From assembly GCA_009760855.2 (NCBI GenBank), contig WPIO01000160.1:1-64000 (forward strand): a stretch of 64,000 bases of DNA, read 5' to 3'. Source of the stretch: Cristatella mucedo. Taxonomy: Eukaryota; Bryozoa; Phylactolaemata; Cristatellidae. The notes below the pieces were generated by a model. It was not told where the DNA came from. It ran no database searches and saw only the letters and a list, made by a program, of their open reading frames with translations. This document shows positions 23,410 to 36,512 of the stretch, piece after piece; the stretch's first letter is position 1, and every line of letters starts with the position of its first letter. A program made the translations under genes and the position numbers.

Positions 23410-25225
23410 ACTCGTCGACACAGTCGCGCTACGCGGAGCAGCCCGGACACTGACTTCATTCAGTCAGCTTAGCTACATTCACTATAATGGTCTGTTATAA
23501 TGAAAATGTCAGTAGTTACACAGAAAAATCCGCATATCTGATATCAAGGAAAAACCAGGAGATGCTGAACTACCCGATAATGGTTTCTCGCGACAACGTC
23601 CTTACAGGCTGCAGCAGAGCGAAGGTCATATCTCAGCGTACAATTGCTCGTAAGCAATATGTGCGCACATTAAATACTCTTTCTATCAGGCCAATTAACA
23701 GCCAGTCTAATATTCAAATTTCCAGCTATACACTATACAATATCAAGTAGAATATTTCAGATTCTTTCTTTCTGCTGTGACGGATCATCGGTTACGTCAC
23801 AGTCAAGAAATATAATCTCAATTATTTTGAGAACCGTTTTTTTCAAAGAAAATGACCTTAACCATCATGGAAGTGGGGATAATAATTTCATTAGCCTACG
23901 TTGCTTGGTTAATATGGATCGTGCTAATTGCGCGGCGCCGTTGGTCGATGTGCGTTCACTGTGCCAGGAGTTTTACCAGTCTGTTTTTGAAAAGTGGGAA
24001 CCGTGAGCGCTTTCATGTGTTCAACAACCGGCGCGCTTCTTTCAACAAATGCAGAAAAGCGCTTTAACGAGTTAATTTTTAAATTACGCAAGTTTTAATT
24101 AATTATTTACCTAATTAAATTAATTAATTATTTTTTATTTATCCAATCGTTTCGAGTATTTAATTTTTTTCTTTGCAGCATGTAGTGACTGCAATCTCTT
24201 AAATGACGGCGGGGAGCAGTATGCCGCCAGAGCGACGACTTATTTTTGCGTCAAAGGAAGTGTTCCGCCGTTTTCTACCAATCTGAATGATCTCAAGCGG
24301 GCGCCTGGGTTTCTCTTCTCAGTCGACGGCAACCAGCCCGAGACATGATCACATGATCACAAGATCATGATCACATGATCAGATACGGTGGAAGACGGCT
24401 TAATCATACTTTAAATAAATAACAAATGAATTTTCCCGTGACTCCAGTGTGACTCGGTATTACTAGCACACCGCTGGCAATAATATAGATGGCAACATTA
24501 AAATTCTCAACAGATCCTTAGTGCCATATATGTCAGCGTGTATGACTCCAGAACAACAATCGTGTGCAGGAAGGTGCCATAGTGACGTTGACGTCACCCC
24601 TGTTGGCTGTTCTGCGTTCGACCTTCTAGAGCATATACTATAGGGAGCGCCGCACTGAAGATAATTGGCTCGCTGTCATTGTCCAGAGGCCACCGCATAC
24701 TAACGGCCGTGCCACGTCCAGTCGGCGGTCAGCATTTGCTACCGCTGCCTGCCCCGATGTAATGCACCAAATATGCAGGCACTGGAAAATGATGCACAGT
24801 GATTTATTTACAAATACTAATTAATGCGAAAAGTTTCACTACGTTCCAAGAGGGATGTCTTTTTAACTACTACTTTAATCATTCTAGAAATGAAGCGCTC
24901 GTAGGTTCTTCGCGATAGGGCACTGAGAATTTCACCCGGCGAAGAAAGGCAATACGCACCTTCAGAGAAAATTCTACGGAGAAAACATCGAGTTATCGAG
25001 TCTGCAGATGTCTTAAGTATAAGGTAAATACCGTGGTGACCGTCATACGGTTGTGAGTTCCGTGCTTTTGAGCATGTGAGCTGAATGAAAAATCTCCAGT
25101 GGAGTATTTGGGATAGAATGAACAGACAGCCAATCTTCCTCGCAGCGATGGGGCGAAGCCTGTGCCATATCTATGAATGGGGAGCCATCGCTTTAAGTCG
25201 GTAAATCGGAACAGGAGACCGAAAG
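23410..25225. other. Intergenic, no gene seen
   Basis: Only short open frames, for example 23487-23750 and 23852-24067; the second has a hydrophobic start but no recognisable family. A small cluster of TGATCA repeats lies at about 24345-24380. Confidence 0.35.
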
Positions 25226-25227
25226 GA

Positions 25228-25385
25228 AGCCGAGCTGGTTTGGTCCAGCAGTTAAGGTGCTATCCCCGACCAAGGTCTGGCTGAAGTCGTGGGCTCAAGC
25301 CCCGAGGCATATGTGAAGCGCATGATTAGAGATTAAGTTCCCTTTGGGTGCTATATAAATGAATTATATTTATTTATATTTAAAG
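25228..25385 (+). mobile_element. SINE-A copy
   Basis: GAGCTGGTTTGGTCCAGCAG head, B-box-like GGGCTCAAGCCCC, then the tail GAAGCGCATGATTAGAGATT and GGTGCTATATAAATGAAT with an AT-rich end. Confidence 0.88.
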
Positions 25386-26337
25386 GATCTACGAGTGAGT
25401 GCCGTACATTGAAGTAGATGCTTTGCTTAAGTGGATCCAGTGCCGGTCGGTAGTCATCGGTGTATCAACGCTCAAGACCGAGCTTGCCTAGTTGCCCAGT
25501 TTCCTAGTGACTTAGTTGCCTAGTTATGTGCGATTAGCAAGTAGAAAAAGGTCGTACCCACGTGAAAACCTGCTCCGATAGAAGGCACGGAAGTCGAGAC
25601 CGTTTGTCACAAATGCATGAAACCAGAGGTGGCGAACCCGGCATCTTCATTTAATGGGGACGAAACGTAAGATTTTCAAGCAGATTATGCAGGAACCGCA
25701 AGATGGAGTCATGGAGGAGGCAAGCTTTCAAGATCTACAGCGAAGTTTTACCAGATGACAATGTCAGCTCTCTGCAGTCGAGTCTGCGTGCTTTACTTAG
25801 TTAAAATTGAAGAAATTCGAGAGCGCTTATATAAGGGTGATTGTGGTGCCAAGATACTCCATGCAAGTGTGACTTCGCTTGCAGTCGTCTGCTCATTTTT
25901 TGTTTCTCGTCTTTCTGACAGGCATTACGTTGCATGCAAACGGTGGGAGCACGTACAATTTAGACTTGTATCCTTGACTTTCCAAAGTTCCCATTTCTCT
26001 ACTTTCCTCTGACCTGCACTGGCCATTGCACTGCCCGTCAAGTAGAGCATCGACTTCTTACTGCTATCAATCCCTTTTGGACCCCATTTTTACGCTAAAA
26101 ACTTTACACTCTTTCTGAGAGCGGAGTAGTCGCAATATCGCCGGGTTCGCCGTCGCCGTGCTGGTCAGGTGACTCCGCTCAGACTCTTGAATATCACGTG
26201 ACTGCATCGCTGCAATCTCTCCATGCACAGGAAATCATCAACATAGATAGCGTTCACCACCTGTGGACGGACGGACGGACGCTTCGTTTCTGCATGCTGA
26301 GCCGCACACGTCGCAAGCAGAACTGGTTGTCATGGTT

Positions 26338-26600
26338 TATTAATGGTTGTTATTAATATTAATTAAAATTAATTAATTAAAATATAATAAATTAATATAA
26401 ATAAATTAATAAAATATAATAAACATAATACGTTTATTAATATTAATTAATGGTTGTAATTATTATTTATTAAAATAAATTAATAAAATATAATAAACTA
26501 ATATAAATAAATTAAATAAATTAATAAAATTATAATAAATATAATACATTTATTATTAATAATAAATGGTTGTTATTAATATTTATTTATAATGGTTAAT
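26338..26600. repeat. AT-rich low-complexity tract
   Basis: Repeated TAATTAAAATTAATTAA and AAATAATAAA motifs with recurring TGGTTGT/TATTAATA blocks. No gene. Confidence 0.8.
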
Positions 26601-26602
26601 AT

Positions 26603-26665
26603 TATTAAAGCCTACCATTTAACCACCTACCATATGGTAGGTGGTTAAATGGTCTAAGCTTTAAT
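26603..26665. repeat. Inverted repeat with perfect 20-bp core arms
   Basis: ACCATTTAACCACCTACCAT is followed immediately by its exact reverse complement (26614-26653). Outside lie ATTAAAGC and GCTTTAAT, also complementary. It could be the end of a small foldback element. Confidence 0.8.
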
Positions 26666-27644
26666 GTTCAAAAGCTACTGGCGCGAACCAAATGGAAAAA
26701 AATCGAGGAACGACATCAATAAATTTACCAACGTACTTCGCCGAAAATGTTTTTCGAATTTTATCCAACGACTTAATTAGGCTTATTATTTTCAGCTCTG
26801 TTAAAAGTTAAGCTGTTTTGTGCTCAGAGAGTTTCCTCCGGTTTTTCGCTGGAATTTATTTCGTTTTGACAACTTGAGACCGAACAGATACGCCTCCAGC
26901 TGCTCAAAGGCCCAGTCGAAATTACTTTGGCACTGCACTGATAGGCCGACCGTCGCTAAGACTGCCTCTCTGGCTAACGCTCTTTATTTTTTACCCGTTT
27001 CAGTGGTAACTAATCTCCAGAGTGTTTAAGTGCGTTAACAAATAAATCACTGACTAAAAAGACAGCTCGCCACTATTTCAATATTACATACACGGCTACA
27101 TCGTCAATATCAGTTGTGAGAGCAAATTTTGCAGCTACACATGCAATCTTGGTAACTTTTCAGTCGTCATAGCACTAGAAATATCACCGAGGGCATAAAG
27201 TAAGCAAGATTTTGAAGCCAATATTTGTTTAGGGGGCCAGCGGACGAATTCACTTACGTTCTGAATTATATAGATTAATGAAAATTTGAAAAATACCCGT
27301 GCAATAGCAGATCAAATAGAGAGCATATAAGTGTTCATCCGCCATACACGGTGACGACCTGGAGTCCGTTTAATGCTGGGTAGCTTTTATTCACAGAGCT
27401 CGCAGAAAAAAACCCTGGCAATCTGTGGTTTAGTATTCACATAAAACAATTATATTGAACTTGATGTATACTACTTCCCTGTAAATTTGTCCAATAAAAT
27501 AGTTTCATTCACCAAGGTACGGTCATCTGTCAATAAAAGCTCGGGATTGTGTTTATAACTCGTTTGTCTTTCAAAGGACTTATTTTCAAAATGCTTAAAA
27601 TTTGGATTAGGCAATGAGTCCTGGTCAACAGACAGATACGGAGT

Positions 27645-28055
27645 AAAGTTCTTACGCTGATTCAAAAGGCCCAATATGGCTTGTATTTTTCATGCCAAGC
27701 TCAACCACTGCCCCAGTTTCAGCGGCCTCGTGTCCTAAGTTCCTCTATGGACAATCAATTCCCTGTGACGTTACTTTGCCTTAAGACCGTTGGCGATAGA
27801 GTCCGTTACTCTGCAGGTCCTAGACTGTGGAACTCGCTGCCACAAATTCTTACACAGTGACATATACTCTCCTGATGCAGACTGTGGCGCATCATTTCCA
27901 AAGGACCTAAGCTGCGACTTCCATGCTACTCGCTACCTCAAGTGGCGTCCTGACTATGGTTTCTCAAAAAATCATTTTTGCGTAACAGTTGCAAAACACC
28001 CGCATATTTTATATGGCTTTGTGCAGTCACAGACGGAGATGCATTACATTGCATC
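27645..28055 (+). mobile_element. L2-A LINE, highly degraded 3' part
   Basis: Recognisable blocks only: a TACGGAGTAAAGTTCTTACG-like segment, TCTGCAGGTCCTAGACTGTGG, ATACTCTCCTGATG, then GTGCAGTCACAGACGGAGAT and a TACATTGCAT tail. It is much older than the other copies. Confidence 0.75.
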
Positions 28056-28379
28056 ACTGTTTTCAATTGTAGGAAACACTTGCAGCTGCTACTTTTTTCA
28101 ATCTTCAATCATTTTTACAGGCAATTGCTTATTTTTGTAATGAACGACGCATTAATGTACATCTTTAGTATGAATTTCAAAATCAAAATCGTTTTACTTG
28201 TTATAATAGTATTTCAAAAATACAAGTGCATTAAGCGAGTTGCTTGAGAAACGCGAGCTCAATTTGTACAGAGATTTTTACAGATCAGAAAAAACTCAGC
28301 GTCTGTTGGTTTCAGTTTAACGCATTGAAATGAATCACAAAACTTCTGGAAATTTTCAGCGTTTTTTGGCCAGACTTCC

Positions 28380-29870
28380 TGAAGAGCGTGAATTCGGACT
28401 TGAGTCATTTGAAACTTTCTTGCCCTCTAACTTCTTGTTAAGCAATAAATTCAATTCATTATCTTGAAGAAACAAGTTCACAGTTTCAGCATCATTTGAT
28501 GACTGTTTGATGATAACTTTTACATCGTTTGACTCGAAATAGATGATTTGCTAGATTACAGTGAAAATTTTAATAGTGCGACATTAGGATTTTTGAGATT
28601 GTGCAAGAGATTCATGGCATCCTTGTTCAATCACTTGACAACGCGATACTTTAAGTTTTCCATTAGCTCGGTACTTACGTCATTTATCAGGTCAGAGAGC
28701 TTGTTGAGCATGAATTCAAAAATGGTGTCAGTACTCATCAATGTCACGTTTTCTCGACTTAGATCCTCAACAGCAAGTTTTACAAGTTGCATTGCCTTTA
28801 GAAAAGTTTTGAGTGCGTCAAAATTCAACATCTCAAGCGCTTTCAGCGCCTTGAATTCTATTAGTGTCTCGCGGATGGTTACTTACGTCTATGCTACTGG
28901 CTATAACATTGTTGGTCTGCAGCTCCAGCGAATCTCATGGCAATATGCAGCTCAATGTCGTGTCCGCACTCAGCACTTCTCTCTTGGATTAAAAGATGTT
29001 ATTTCGAACAGCAGACTTTTTAGTAAGTTTGACAAGCTTGGATTTCATGAGCACATTGTGATTATTGACGTTTCTTTCAAGTTATCGTCGCTGATCACTT
29101 CCAAGTCCGTACCTGCTTCGAAAGTATCCATTTCATAAATATCGTTACTATGCAGCTTCAAGTCGTCCATCTCAGTACTCTTCTTGTACAATGTGTCACT
29201 TACTCCAAAGTAAAGGCCATGTTTTAAGCAAAACTATACGATTATATCGATGTGGCATCGAAGCATTTATAATTTACTGGTGCGCCGTCCTGAGTAGATC
29301 TCGTGAAATCCTTCGCCATCTGCATTCCAAAACTGCTCAAATGCTGCTTCATTTATTTGACCACATCGAGAGCAAAGCACGTACCAAATATATTATTCAT
29401 GTTGTTTATCAAGCATGATTTATCAAGAGCCATCTTGATTGTTTGTTGTTTAACTTTGCTATCACAAACGTTGACAACGAAGAATTGGCATCTACTCACA
29501 GTAGTGTTTTCATCCACATCCTAAACTTAACTTCTCTCTCGAGTGTTCCCTCGATGTCGGTAATAGTTTTGTTTTTCTTTTCTTCGTATTCATCGTGCGC
29601 AAGCTTTATTGCATCGCTTTCGTTGACCGGAAGCCTGAATAAGTCCCATGAGATTGGTTGCCATATATACTGGTTTCGAGCCGTTGCCGAATATACTTGT
29701 TTCTAGTCATAGCTCTGATCGCTTTTCCATCAGTTGCCAGATTCCACGTATTTTCAGATGATTCTTCAACGTTATAGTAAAGTTTTTAGAACATTTAATG
29801 ACTTTACTGCAGCATCGACAGTGATCTTCTAGCTCTTCCACAATTTAATTTTTTCATTTGCGGCATATTT
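28380..29870 (-). pseudogene. Decayed hAT-family transposase with BED zinc finger
   Basis: The - strand, in several frames, shows parts of a hAT transposase in the right order. A BED-finger-like segment CRCCSKVIKCS followed by TLKNHLKIRG lies near 29760-29830. Next come FTRSTQDGAPVNYKCF-like residues near 29270-29320, CKHGLYFGVSDTLYKKSTE near 29170-29225, and FLKAMQLVKLAVEDLSREN with FEFMLNKLSDL at 28640-28810. The order, BED finger then a TDGA-like block, CxxHxLHL-like block and C-terminal helices, is known for hAT. The frame is broken many times, so it is a fossil. The + strand open frame at 28548-29138 is its shadow. I did not find terminal inverted repeats. Confidence 0.68.
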
Positions 29871-30317
29871 TCGAACTGAAAGCACAGCTGAAAAGAACAT
29901 CAGTACTTGACTATGCTAAAACATCAATTCAAATAATACCTTACTTAATTATCGCAAGATTGCACTTTAATTTTAGCAGTTTGCCAGTTTTTTAAATCAT
30001 CATAACAAATCACTAATACATTCAAAAGAAATTTAACAAAATATATTTTTCATTACATATTTCATATCCAAAATAAACGTTGGAGCTAAAGTTTTGTTTC
30101 TTCTTGTTTGGAAGTTTCCGTTGGAAATAATAAAACAGTCAGACAAAAACGGCTGTTTGCTGTTTTTCGAATTTGGGGAAAAACAGCTGTTTTAATGTTA
30201 CTGCTAAAAAGTTAACAGGAATCCTACTCCTGATTAAGCATAGCTTGTCACTATTTATTGTTGCGTGGGACGAAGTCTGAAGTTGAAAACTGATAGCAGA
30301 TCGAATTAATCGAATTA

Positions 30318-30430
30318 CATATATATAATATTATATATTATATATATATATATTATATCTATATATATATATTTTTTAGATATATATATATATTATAGAT
30401 ATATATATATATATGTCTATATTTTATAGA
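30318..30430. repeat. AT-rich palindromic tract
   Basis: TATATAT runs with ATATATCT and AGATATAT in opposite order, able to fold into cruciforms. No gene. Confidence 0.8.
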
Positions 30431-30439
30431 TCAAAAATC

Positions 30440-30845
30440 GATTATAGAAAACTGCTTAGGCTTTGAATGCACTATAGACAGTGAAGTAATGTTGATAACG
30501 ATAACGAAAAGTAGGTGTTCCACTTGTAGGCTTGGATCGCTGACAACTGAAGACTTTGCTCTGCACATTCTAGAATGCAGAATTTACCTCCACAATGTTT
30601 AGGCAACTGCATCGGCTCAATGGCTTTCAGCTTACCCGAATAGCTACGTTCATACTAACCACTTCCTCGACTTCCCTCTAGACTCAGCTATGCTTCTCAC
30701 TTTCTCTTTGTTGCGTAGGCTCAAGTCTGTCTGCTACCGTACGTGTACTGAAAGCCACATAGGCTTTGAGCAGTCAGTAGAAAACTCTTTTACGTAACAC
30801 CCGTTTAGTCTATGCTCGCCGTTTCGGAGTCACAGACGAGATGAA
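30440..30845 (+). mobile_element. L2-A-related LINE, degraded 3' end
   Basis: Shares CTATGCTTCTCACTTTCTC, TACCGTACGTGTACTGAAAG and AACTCTTTTACGTAACACCC with L2-A, in the same order, but diverged. Confidence 0.7.
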
Positions 30846-31180
30846 TTCTTTTGCACTAGGCAAAGCTGGTTAAACGTACTCAAGGCTATATTTTTGCTCA
30901 AGGTGATCGATACCTATGGGCAAAATTTCAAGCCTCACTGAAACCCGATGGCGGGCCTTCGCAGCACTTGGCAGCAGTGGGCGGCCGCTGCCGAAGGTGC
31001 TGACAAGCAAAATCTACATCGCCTTCTGAGCTCCCCCTCATGTGCAGCCATCTTGCAAAATGCAGTACTTCCTTTTCTATAATAGACTAGCCTAAAATTT
31101 GAAACACTCGCGGGTTTCCTCGTCAAGCATGGCAGCATGTTCTTACACAGCGATTACTCAGGGTAAACAGGCCAGCTTCA

Positions 31181-31229
31181 TCAGAGAGAGAGAGAGAGTG
31201 CCCTTCCATAGATAGGTAGACAGATAGGG

Positions 31230-31326
<97 letters not shown>

Positions 31327-31512
31327 GACAGAGACAGAGAGACAGAGACAGAGACAGACAGAGACACAGAGACACAGAGACACAGAGACATAGAGACACA
31401 GAGAAAGCGAGACAGAGACAGACAGGCAGGCAGAGACAGAGACAGAGAAAGACAGACAGACAGACAGACAGACAGAGGGAGAGAGGGAGAAAGAGAAAAA
31501 GAGAGGGAGTGA
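31181..31512. repeat. Compound (GA)n/(GACA)n microsatellite
   Basis: A pure (GA)n core at about 31229-31318, followed by GACAGA and GACACA variants. All long Ser/Leu frames here are repeat read-through. Confidence 0.95.
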
Positions 31513-31984
31513 GAGTAGATCCTTTAATTCCACGGAGAGCCCAAGGTTAGCGGAATTCCACGACCAGCGGCAATACAATTTTCTGAGGCTATACAAATTC
31601 CTACTCTCCAGCTGAGTCTACCAACTAGTCTGCCAACTCTGGGGTCAATCTGCCTACTAGTTGCGACTGCCTGAGTAAGAACACCTAGCAGCCACATTGC
31701 CTAATGACAAAATCAGAAGCTGCCCCGCCCACAGTCTAGTTGAGGCATATCGATTTCTCAGCAGCGGCACTGTGCACTCACTGCTCAGGCGATCGCGAGA
31801 CAAGGAAGAGACGGAAGAAGAAGGAAGGGATGGCCTTGACCTGTTTCGCCTGCAAAGAGTCCAATGAGCTGCCGATGCCAAGGACTCTTTCTGCTATGGT
31901 CGGCCAAGCAGCCGTCGCTGCAGTTGCCAACCGAACCACGTTGCGCTTGTTGTCATTGAGCAGGCAACCACTAGCCACTCGATC

Positions 31985-32068
31985 ATGCTTCCTTTGCAAC
32001 GAATATGAAGCGCCTAGAAAGAGATTGAGTTTTCTGAGGGCGCGATAACAAATGCCTTATTGTTGCTG
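31985..32068 (+). mobile_element. L2-B LINE 3' tail
   Basis: GAAGCGCCTAGAAAGAGATT followed by GAGTTTTCTGAGGGCGCGAT and a TTATTG end: the L2-B terminal hairpin alone, an extreme 5' truncation. Confidence 0.7.
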
Positions 32069-32678
32069 TTATAATTTTTCTGGCTGTCCAGAGAAATTTG
32101 GCAGCGTGCACTTCCACGATGGTCATGCGCGAATGACTGGTCGTTCACGAGTTCGCATGCAATTGTTGACAATTTGATCCGCGGGAGCGCCGAATCAATT
32201 GTTTATCATACCGACGTTAGCTACGTCAGAGTGACCTACGATGGGCGCGTCGTAATGCTTTCAACCCCAGCGAGGCAATCGAGTCAAGACGGAGCGCTAA
32301 GTCCTTCAATTAAATAACGTTTAATGTACTGGCAGTTCCGATACTTACTATAGGCAACCAGCTGCCTGCGCCTCAGGCTCCGGAAAAGCCGTCTATAGAC
32401 ATTTGGCGGAACCTTCTTCAAAGTCAAGGTCATTCCGGCGATTAGACAGACCCTCAAGACAACCTTACCTGTACCCTTTACAGCAGTGTACATGTTCAGG
32501 AACTTATGACTCCCTGTTTCGCTACTGGTGCTCAAGTGAGGTGTGATATCCGAAACACAAATACATGTATGTATAATAAATGTAATAAATGTACACCATA
32601 TAATAAATATAAATATATATATGCAGGCCTGTGTGTTTGTGTGCGTGTGCACATATACGTATACATATATATTTTTTT

Positions 32679-32800
32679 CATAGCACCTTAAAGAACTTAA
32701 TGTATGTTTGGGCGCTTCACATATGCCTCAGGGCCCGAGCCCCCACCTCAGTCATCGAATGCAGTTACCTTAACCTCGGTTGTAGAGGGCGAGCATTCCC
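32679..32800 (-). mobile_element. SINE-A copy
   Basis: Reversed tail TAGCACCTTAAAGAACTTAA, then GGGCGCTTCACATATGCCTC and a reversed B-box (GGGCCCGAGCCCCC). The head is diverged. Confidence 0.75.
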
Positions 32801-32959
32801 AGAGATATGCCTGGGTACTAACCCTCTAAGGCAGCTTCGAGGGTGGACCTGTGATCGATCAGAGCATGCAAACAGGTCAGCTGAAAAAATGCCTCGTTTA
32901 CATAACAGGAGAAAAATGGCCTGTATCTATCCCGCTTGCAATGAAAAAATTGTTATTGC

Positions 32960-33045
32960 CTATAGGAGAACTCGAACCCAGTGGGTCGGGAGTTCTCTTA
33001 CATCCACCTGGGTCATCACGTGCGAGCTACCAACTCTCTAAGCAA
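32960..33045 (-). mobile_element. tRNA-like SINE head, third type
   Basis: The - strand reads GTTGGTAGCTCGCACGTGAT (A-box like) and, about 40 bp on, ACTGGGTTCGAGTTCTCC (B-box like). There is no clear cloverleaf, and spacing and flanks suggest a SINE rather than a working tRNA gene. Confidence 0.3.
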
Positions 33046-33862
33046 AAACCTCAAGGGCATATCAGGAAGCTGAGAGATGCGCCGAGACATCGGTGGCCCT
33101 GCCCCATGCTGTTGATGAAATTAATGTTAAGTGAGGGTCGCGTTCCTAAGAGTCTAACCCTGCAAGATGGCAGTTGCATCGCAGCAGAGCTCTATGCCTC
33201 CGCTCTGCTGAGACAGCTAGGTACATTGTTGCCCGCAGCGCTGTTGCCGGATGCGACCTGTTCATAAAAGGGTCTCCCAATCGGGTGGCTCGAGAGCTAA
33301 TTATTTGGTCGGATTTCGTTTAGAGCGGGCCGTCCAGCTCTCCGATTCAATTCTTTGCTCTCTCACTAGCTGCCGCTTGCCACCGCCGTTCCACCGACAT
33401 TTTCGGCGCCCGGGTTTCGGCCTCGCGTGTGGGAGCTACAGCCGCAATTGTTGCAGCAAGCTACGTGCATAGCGAGCCAGAGATCAAATTCGATCTATGA
33501 CAGCGACCCAGTTCCATCCGTGACAGTGTGCTATATGTGACAGTGAGACAGTGCGATCCGCTACAGCGAGCCAGTGTGTAGGATCTCCTCAGCATGAAGC
33601 TGCTGCTGTGAGGCCTCGAACGACATGAGGTCGACGAGACATCCGCCCCAGTTTGCTCACGGCTCGACGCAGCGGCCGCTGCCGAGGCTTTGCGACGAAC
33701 CCGAGGCTTTACGGCGCCCGCACCCCGGCAGATGTTGCTGGTCCGAAAAACTAGCTGTGACCGTGACTTTGGGGAAGCAAGATGGCTTGCAGCTGCAGCT
33801 GGTCGCCATCTTCACACAAAGAGTTGGCGAAAGTATGGCATGTAGCCTAGGGCACATGGTAT

Positions 33863-33912
33863 ATACTTTGAAGCGCCTGAATATAGATTAAGTTATCTTA
33901 AAGCGCTCCACG
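33863..33912 (+). mobile_element. SINE-A tail fragment
   Basis: GAAGCGCCTGAATATAGATT plus AAGTTATCTTAAAGCGCTCC: only the tail remains. It sits directly against the 5' end of the L2-B copy. Confidence 0.6.
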
Positions 33913-33914
33913 AT

Positions 33915-36215
33915 ATGTCATCATTGGTAGGTAGCTACAACATGACACTAGCTGACACGCTCAACGAGTTAGTACCTCTGACTAAGCGGACTGTGCACAT
34001 TCGCACAGCCGGCCTAAGGTTTACCACAGACATTAAACTAGCTAGGTCTAATAAGCCCAAACTTGAAAAAGCATGCAAAAGATCAGGACTGACTGTCAAT
34101 CGACAGGCATACGAGGACTACTGTAGGTCGTACCAATCGATCTTAGCAAAGGCCAAGTCTGGCTTCTACAAAAACATGGTTGAATCATAGATGCAATCCA
34201 AAAATGCAGATGTCGACGATCAACCATCTCCTCAACCGCTCCCAGGTTAGCTCCTTACCTGATGATCCTTGTGATGAACTAGCCGATCGCTTCTCTCGAT
34301 TCTTTGTGCAGAAGATAGACAAGATCAGGTAGTCCATCCCTGCGATGACAACATCCCCCTAGAATGATGTCCCTCAATTCCTGGCTGCACCTCAATGTCT
34401 ACATTTAAGCAGGTCACTAGTGATCTAGTCCTGAAGTTCATATTATAATCAAAGTAGGCAACAAGTCTTTTAGACCCTATTCCTACTGTCCTGCTCCTAC
34501 GTTGCATTGATCTGCTGCTGCCATGCATAGCTAACATCACTAATATGTCATTATCCTCAGGTCATGTCCCAGCACCTTTCAAAAAAGCTGTAGTCAGGCC
34601 ACTTCTCAAGAAAGTGACACTGGACCAAGAGAACTTGACCAATTACCGTCCAGTCTCTCTTCTACCATTCATATCAAAGACACTAGAACGGGTCGTGGCA
34701 GACCAGCTTAACTCGTATATTGAAAGTTCAAACCTTGCTAAGAAGTTCCAGTCTGGTTTTGGAGCTAATCACTCCAAAGAATCAGCATTGCTTAGGGTGT
34801 ACAACGAACTTATTAGGAATGCAGACATGGGTAGAGTATGTCTGCTTTTCTTGCTTGATCTTTTGGTATTTTTTGATACTATCGATCACCAAGTTTTTCA
34901 AGAGCACCTCTGATCTCGTCTGGGCATCTCTGACACTGCTCTGCAATGGTTCAGGTCCTATCTCAGTGGGAGACTCCAGAGTATTGACGTGAATGGACAA
35001 ACATAATCCGAGGTACCTCTGAAATATGGGTTCCTCAGGGCTTCGTACTAGGTCCGGTTCCTTTCATGGTTTATACTCTCCCGCTTGCTGATGTAATTGC
35101 CAAGCACAATCTAGGCTTTCACTTCTATGCGGATGACACTCAGTTGTACCTTTGCTTAGATCCTTCCCAGCCTTCGAGCACTCGAATTCTCTCAACTCCC
35201 TTGCTGCATTTATTGATGATATCTGCACATGGATGGCAGCAAATTTTCCTAAACTAAACGATGATAAAACTAGCTTACTAGTTATGGGCAAACCCAGTGT
35301 GATTCAGAAATTGGAAAGGCTGACACTCAAAACTGGCTCTGCTAGCATATTTTCTGTTGAATCAGCTTGAAATCTAGGTGTCATATTCCAAAGCGACCTC
35401 TCGTTAGACGACCACATCAGCTCCACAGTCAAATCTGCCTATTTTCAGCTTCATATCATTGCTAAAATTCGGGCTTGTTTAGATAAGGATACCACGTCTA
35501 AGTTGGTCCATGCATTCGTGACATCCCGTCTCGACTTTTGTAACTCACTGCTTCCTAGCCTACCAGCATGTGCGATCAGAAGATTGCAGCTGGTTCAAAA
35601 CTCTGCAGGTAGGCTTGTCTGTCGTGAGCGTCGCAGTTGCCACATTACTCCACTTCTCGCCGACCTGCACTGGCTACCGGTCAAGCAACGGATTGACTTC
35701 AAGGTTGTGTCGCTCACTTTTAGTTCGCTTCCTTCTTTGGCTCCAGCCTATCTCTCAGATATACTCCCCCATCAGGCCAAGCATCGTACCACCCGCTTTT
35801 CCGTATCCAATAGTCTACAAATACCCCGTGCAGACCTCATATCCTTTTGAGACGTGCATTTAGCTCGTATGCTCCCAAAGCGTGGAACTCCCTCCCGACT
35901 TGCGTCACAACATCCCCTGAGTTGACTGCATTTAAAAAGAACTTAAAAGCACCTATTTAGGACAGAACTTAGTGGGTCCCTGTGATTCGTCCTTGATGTG
36001 CTCATGCGTGCTGACACTGTGCATGCTGCCACTAACCACATTTGCATGCTGACCTTGTGAATATCACCCATAACCCTGTTATTCATTTTGTTTGTTTATC
36101 AAGCATGATATTACTCACCATTCAATTGAATTTCTCTTTGCAGCAAATGTAAAGCGCCTAGAGAGAGATTGAGTTCTCTGAGGGCGCTTTATCAAGTGCA
36201 GTATTATTTTTATTA
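33915..36215 (+). mobile_element. L2-B LINE, longest copy (connector, RT, 3' end), inactivated
   Basis: The first frame (33915-34190) matches the region between endonuclease and RT of L2 elements (residues like TVNRQAYEDYCRSYQSIL). RT blocks follow: [47 protein letters not shown], a disrupted palm A, and [12 protein letters not shown] with the YADD box at about 35128-35139. The thumb/C-terminal part (SRLDFCNSLLPSLPACAI) lies at 35503-35850. The 3' UTR ends in the hairpin TAAAGCGCCTAGAGAGAGAT, GAGTTCTCTGAGGGCGCTTT, then (ATT)n. Multiple stops and frameshifts make it dead. The endonuclease is absent. Confidence 0.9.
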
Positions 36216-36364
36216 TTATAGAAGTGCGATTAGAATTACGGCAGAACCTCCTCCGTCTGATTGATTTTCGCTTTCAATCGTTAGTGCAGGTTGTCGCGAT
36301 CGATAATCGCTAGTCGCAGCTTGTAGTGCGAGCTGGGTCAGTCCCGTGGCAATCGTGGTGCTAG

Positions 36365-36512
36365 TATAGATCTAATTCATTTGTACAGTGCCCTAAGATA
36401 ACTTAGTATCTATTCAGGCACTTCGCATATGCCTCCGGGCTCGAGCCCACGACCTCTGTCAGACCTTGGTCTGGGCGAGCCAGTTAACCGCTGGATCAAA
36501 CCAGATCCTATC
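36365..36512 (-). mobile_element. SINE-A copy
   Basis: Reversed tail with AATTCATTTGTACAGTGCCC, GGCACTTCGCATATGCCTCC and GGGCTCGAGCCCACGACC, then the reversed head CCAGTTAACCGCTGGATCAA. Confidence 0.85.

Noticed and set aside
28548-29138. 196-residue + strand protein
   Set aside because: The - strand carries hAT transposase motifs across the same bases, so this is its shadow.
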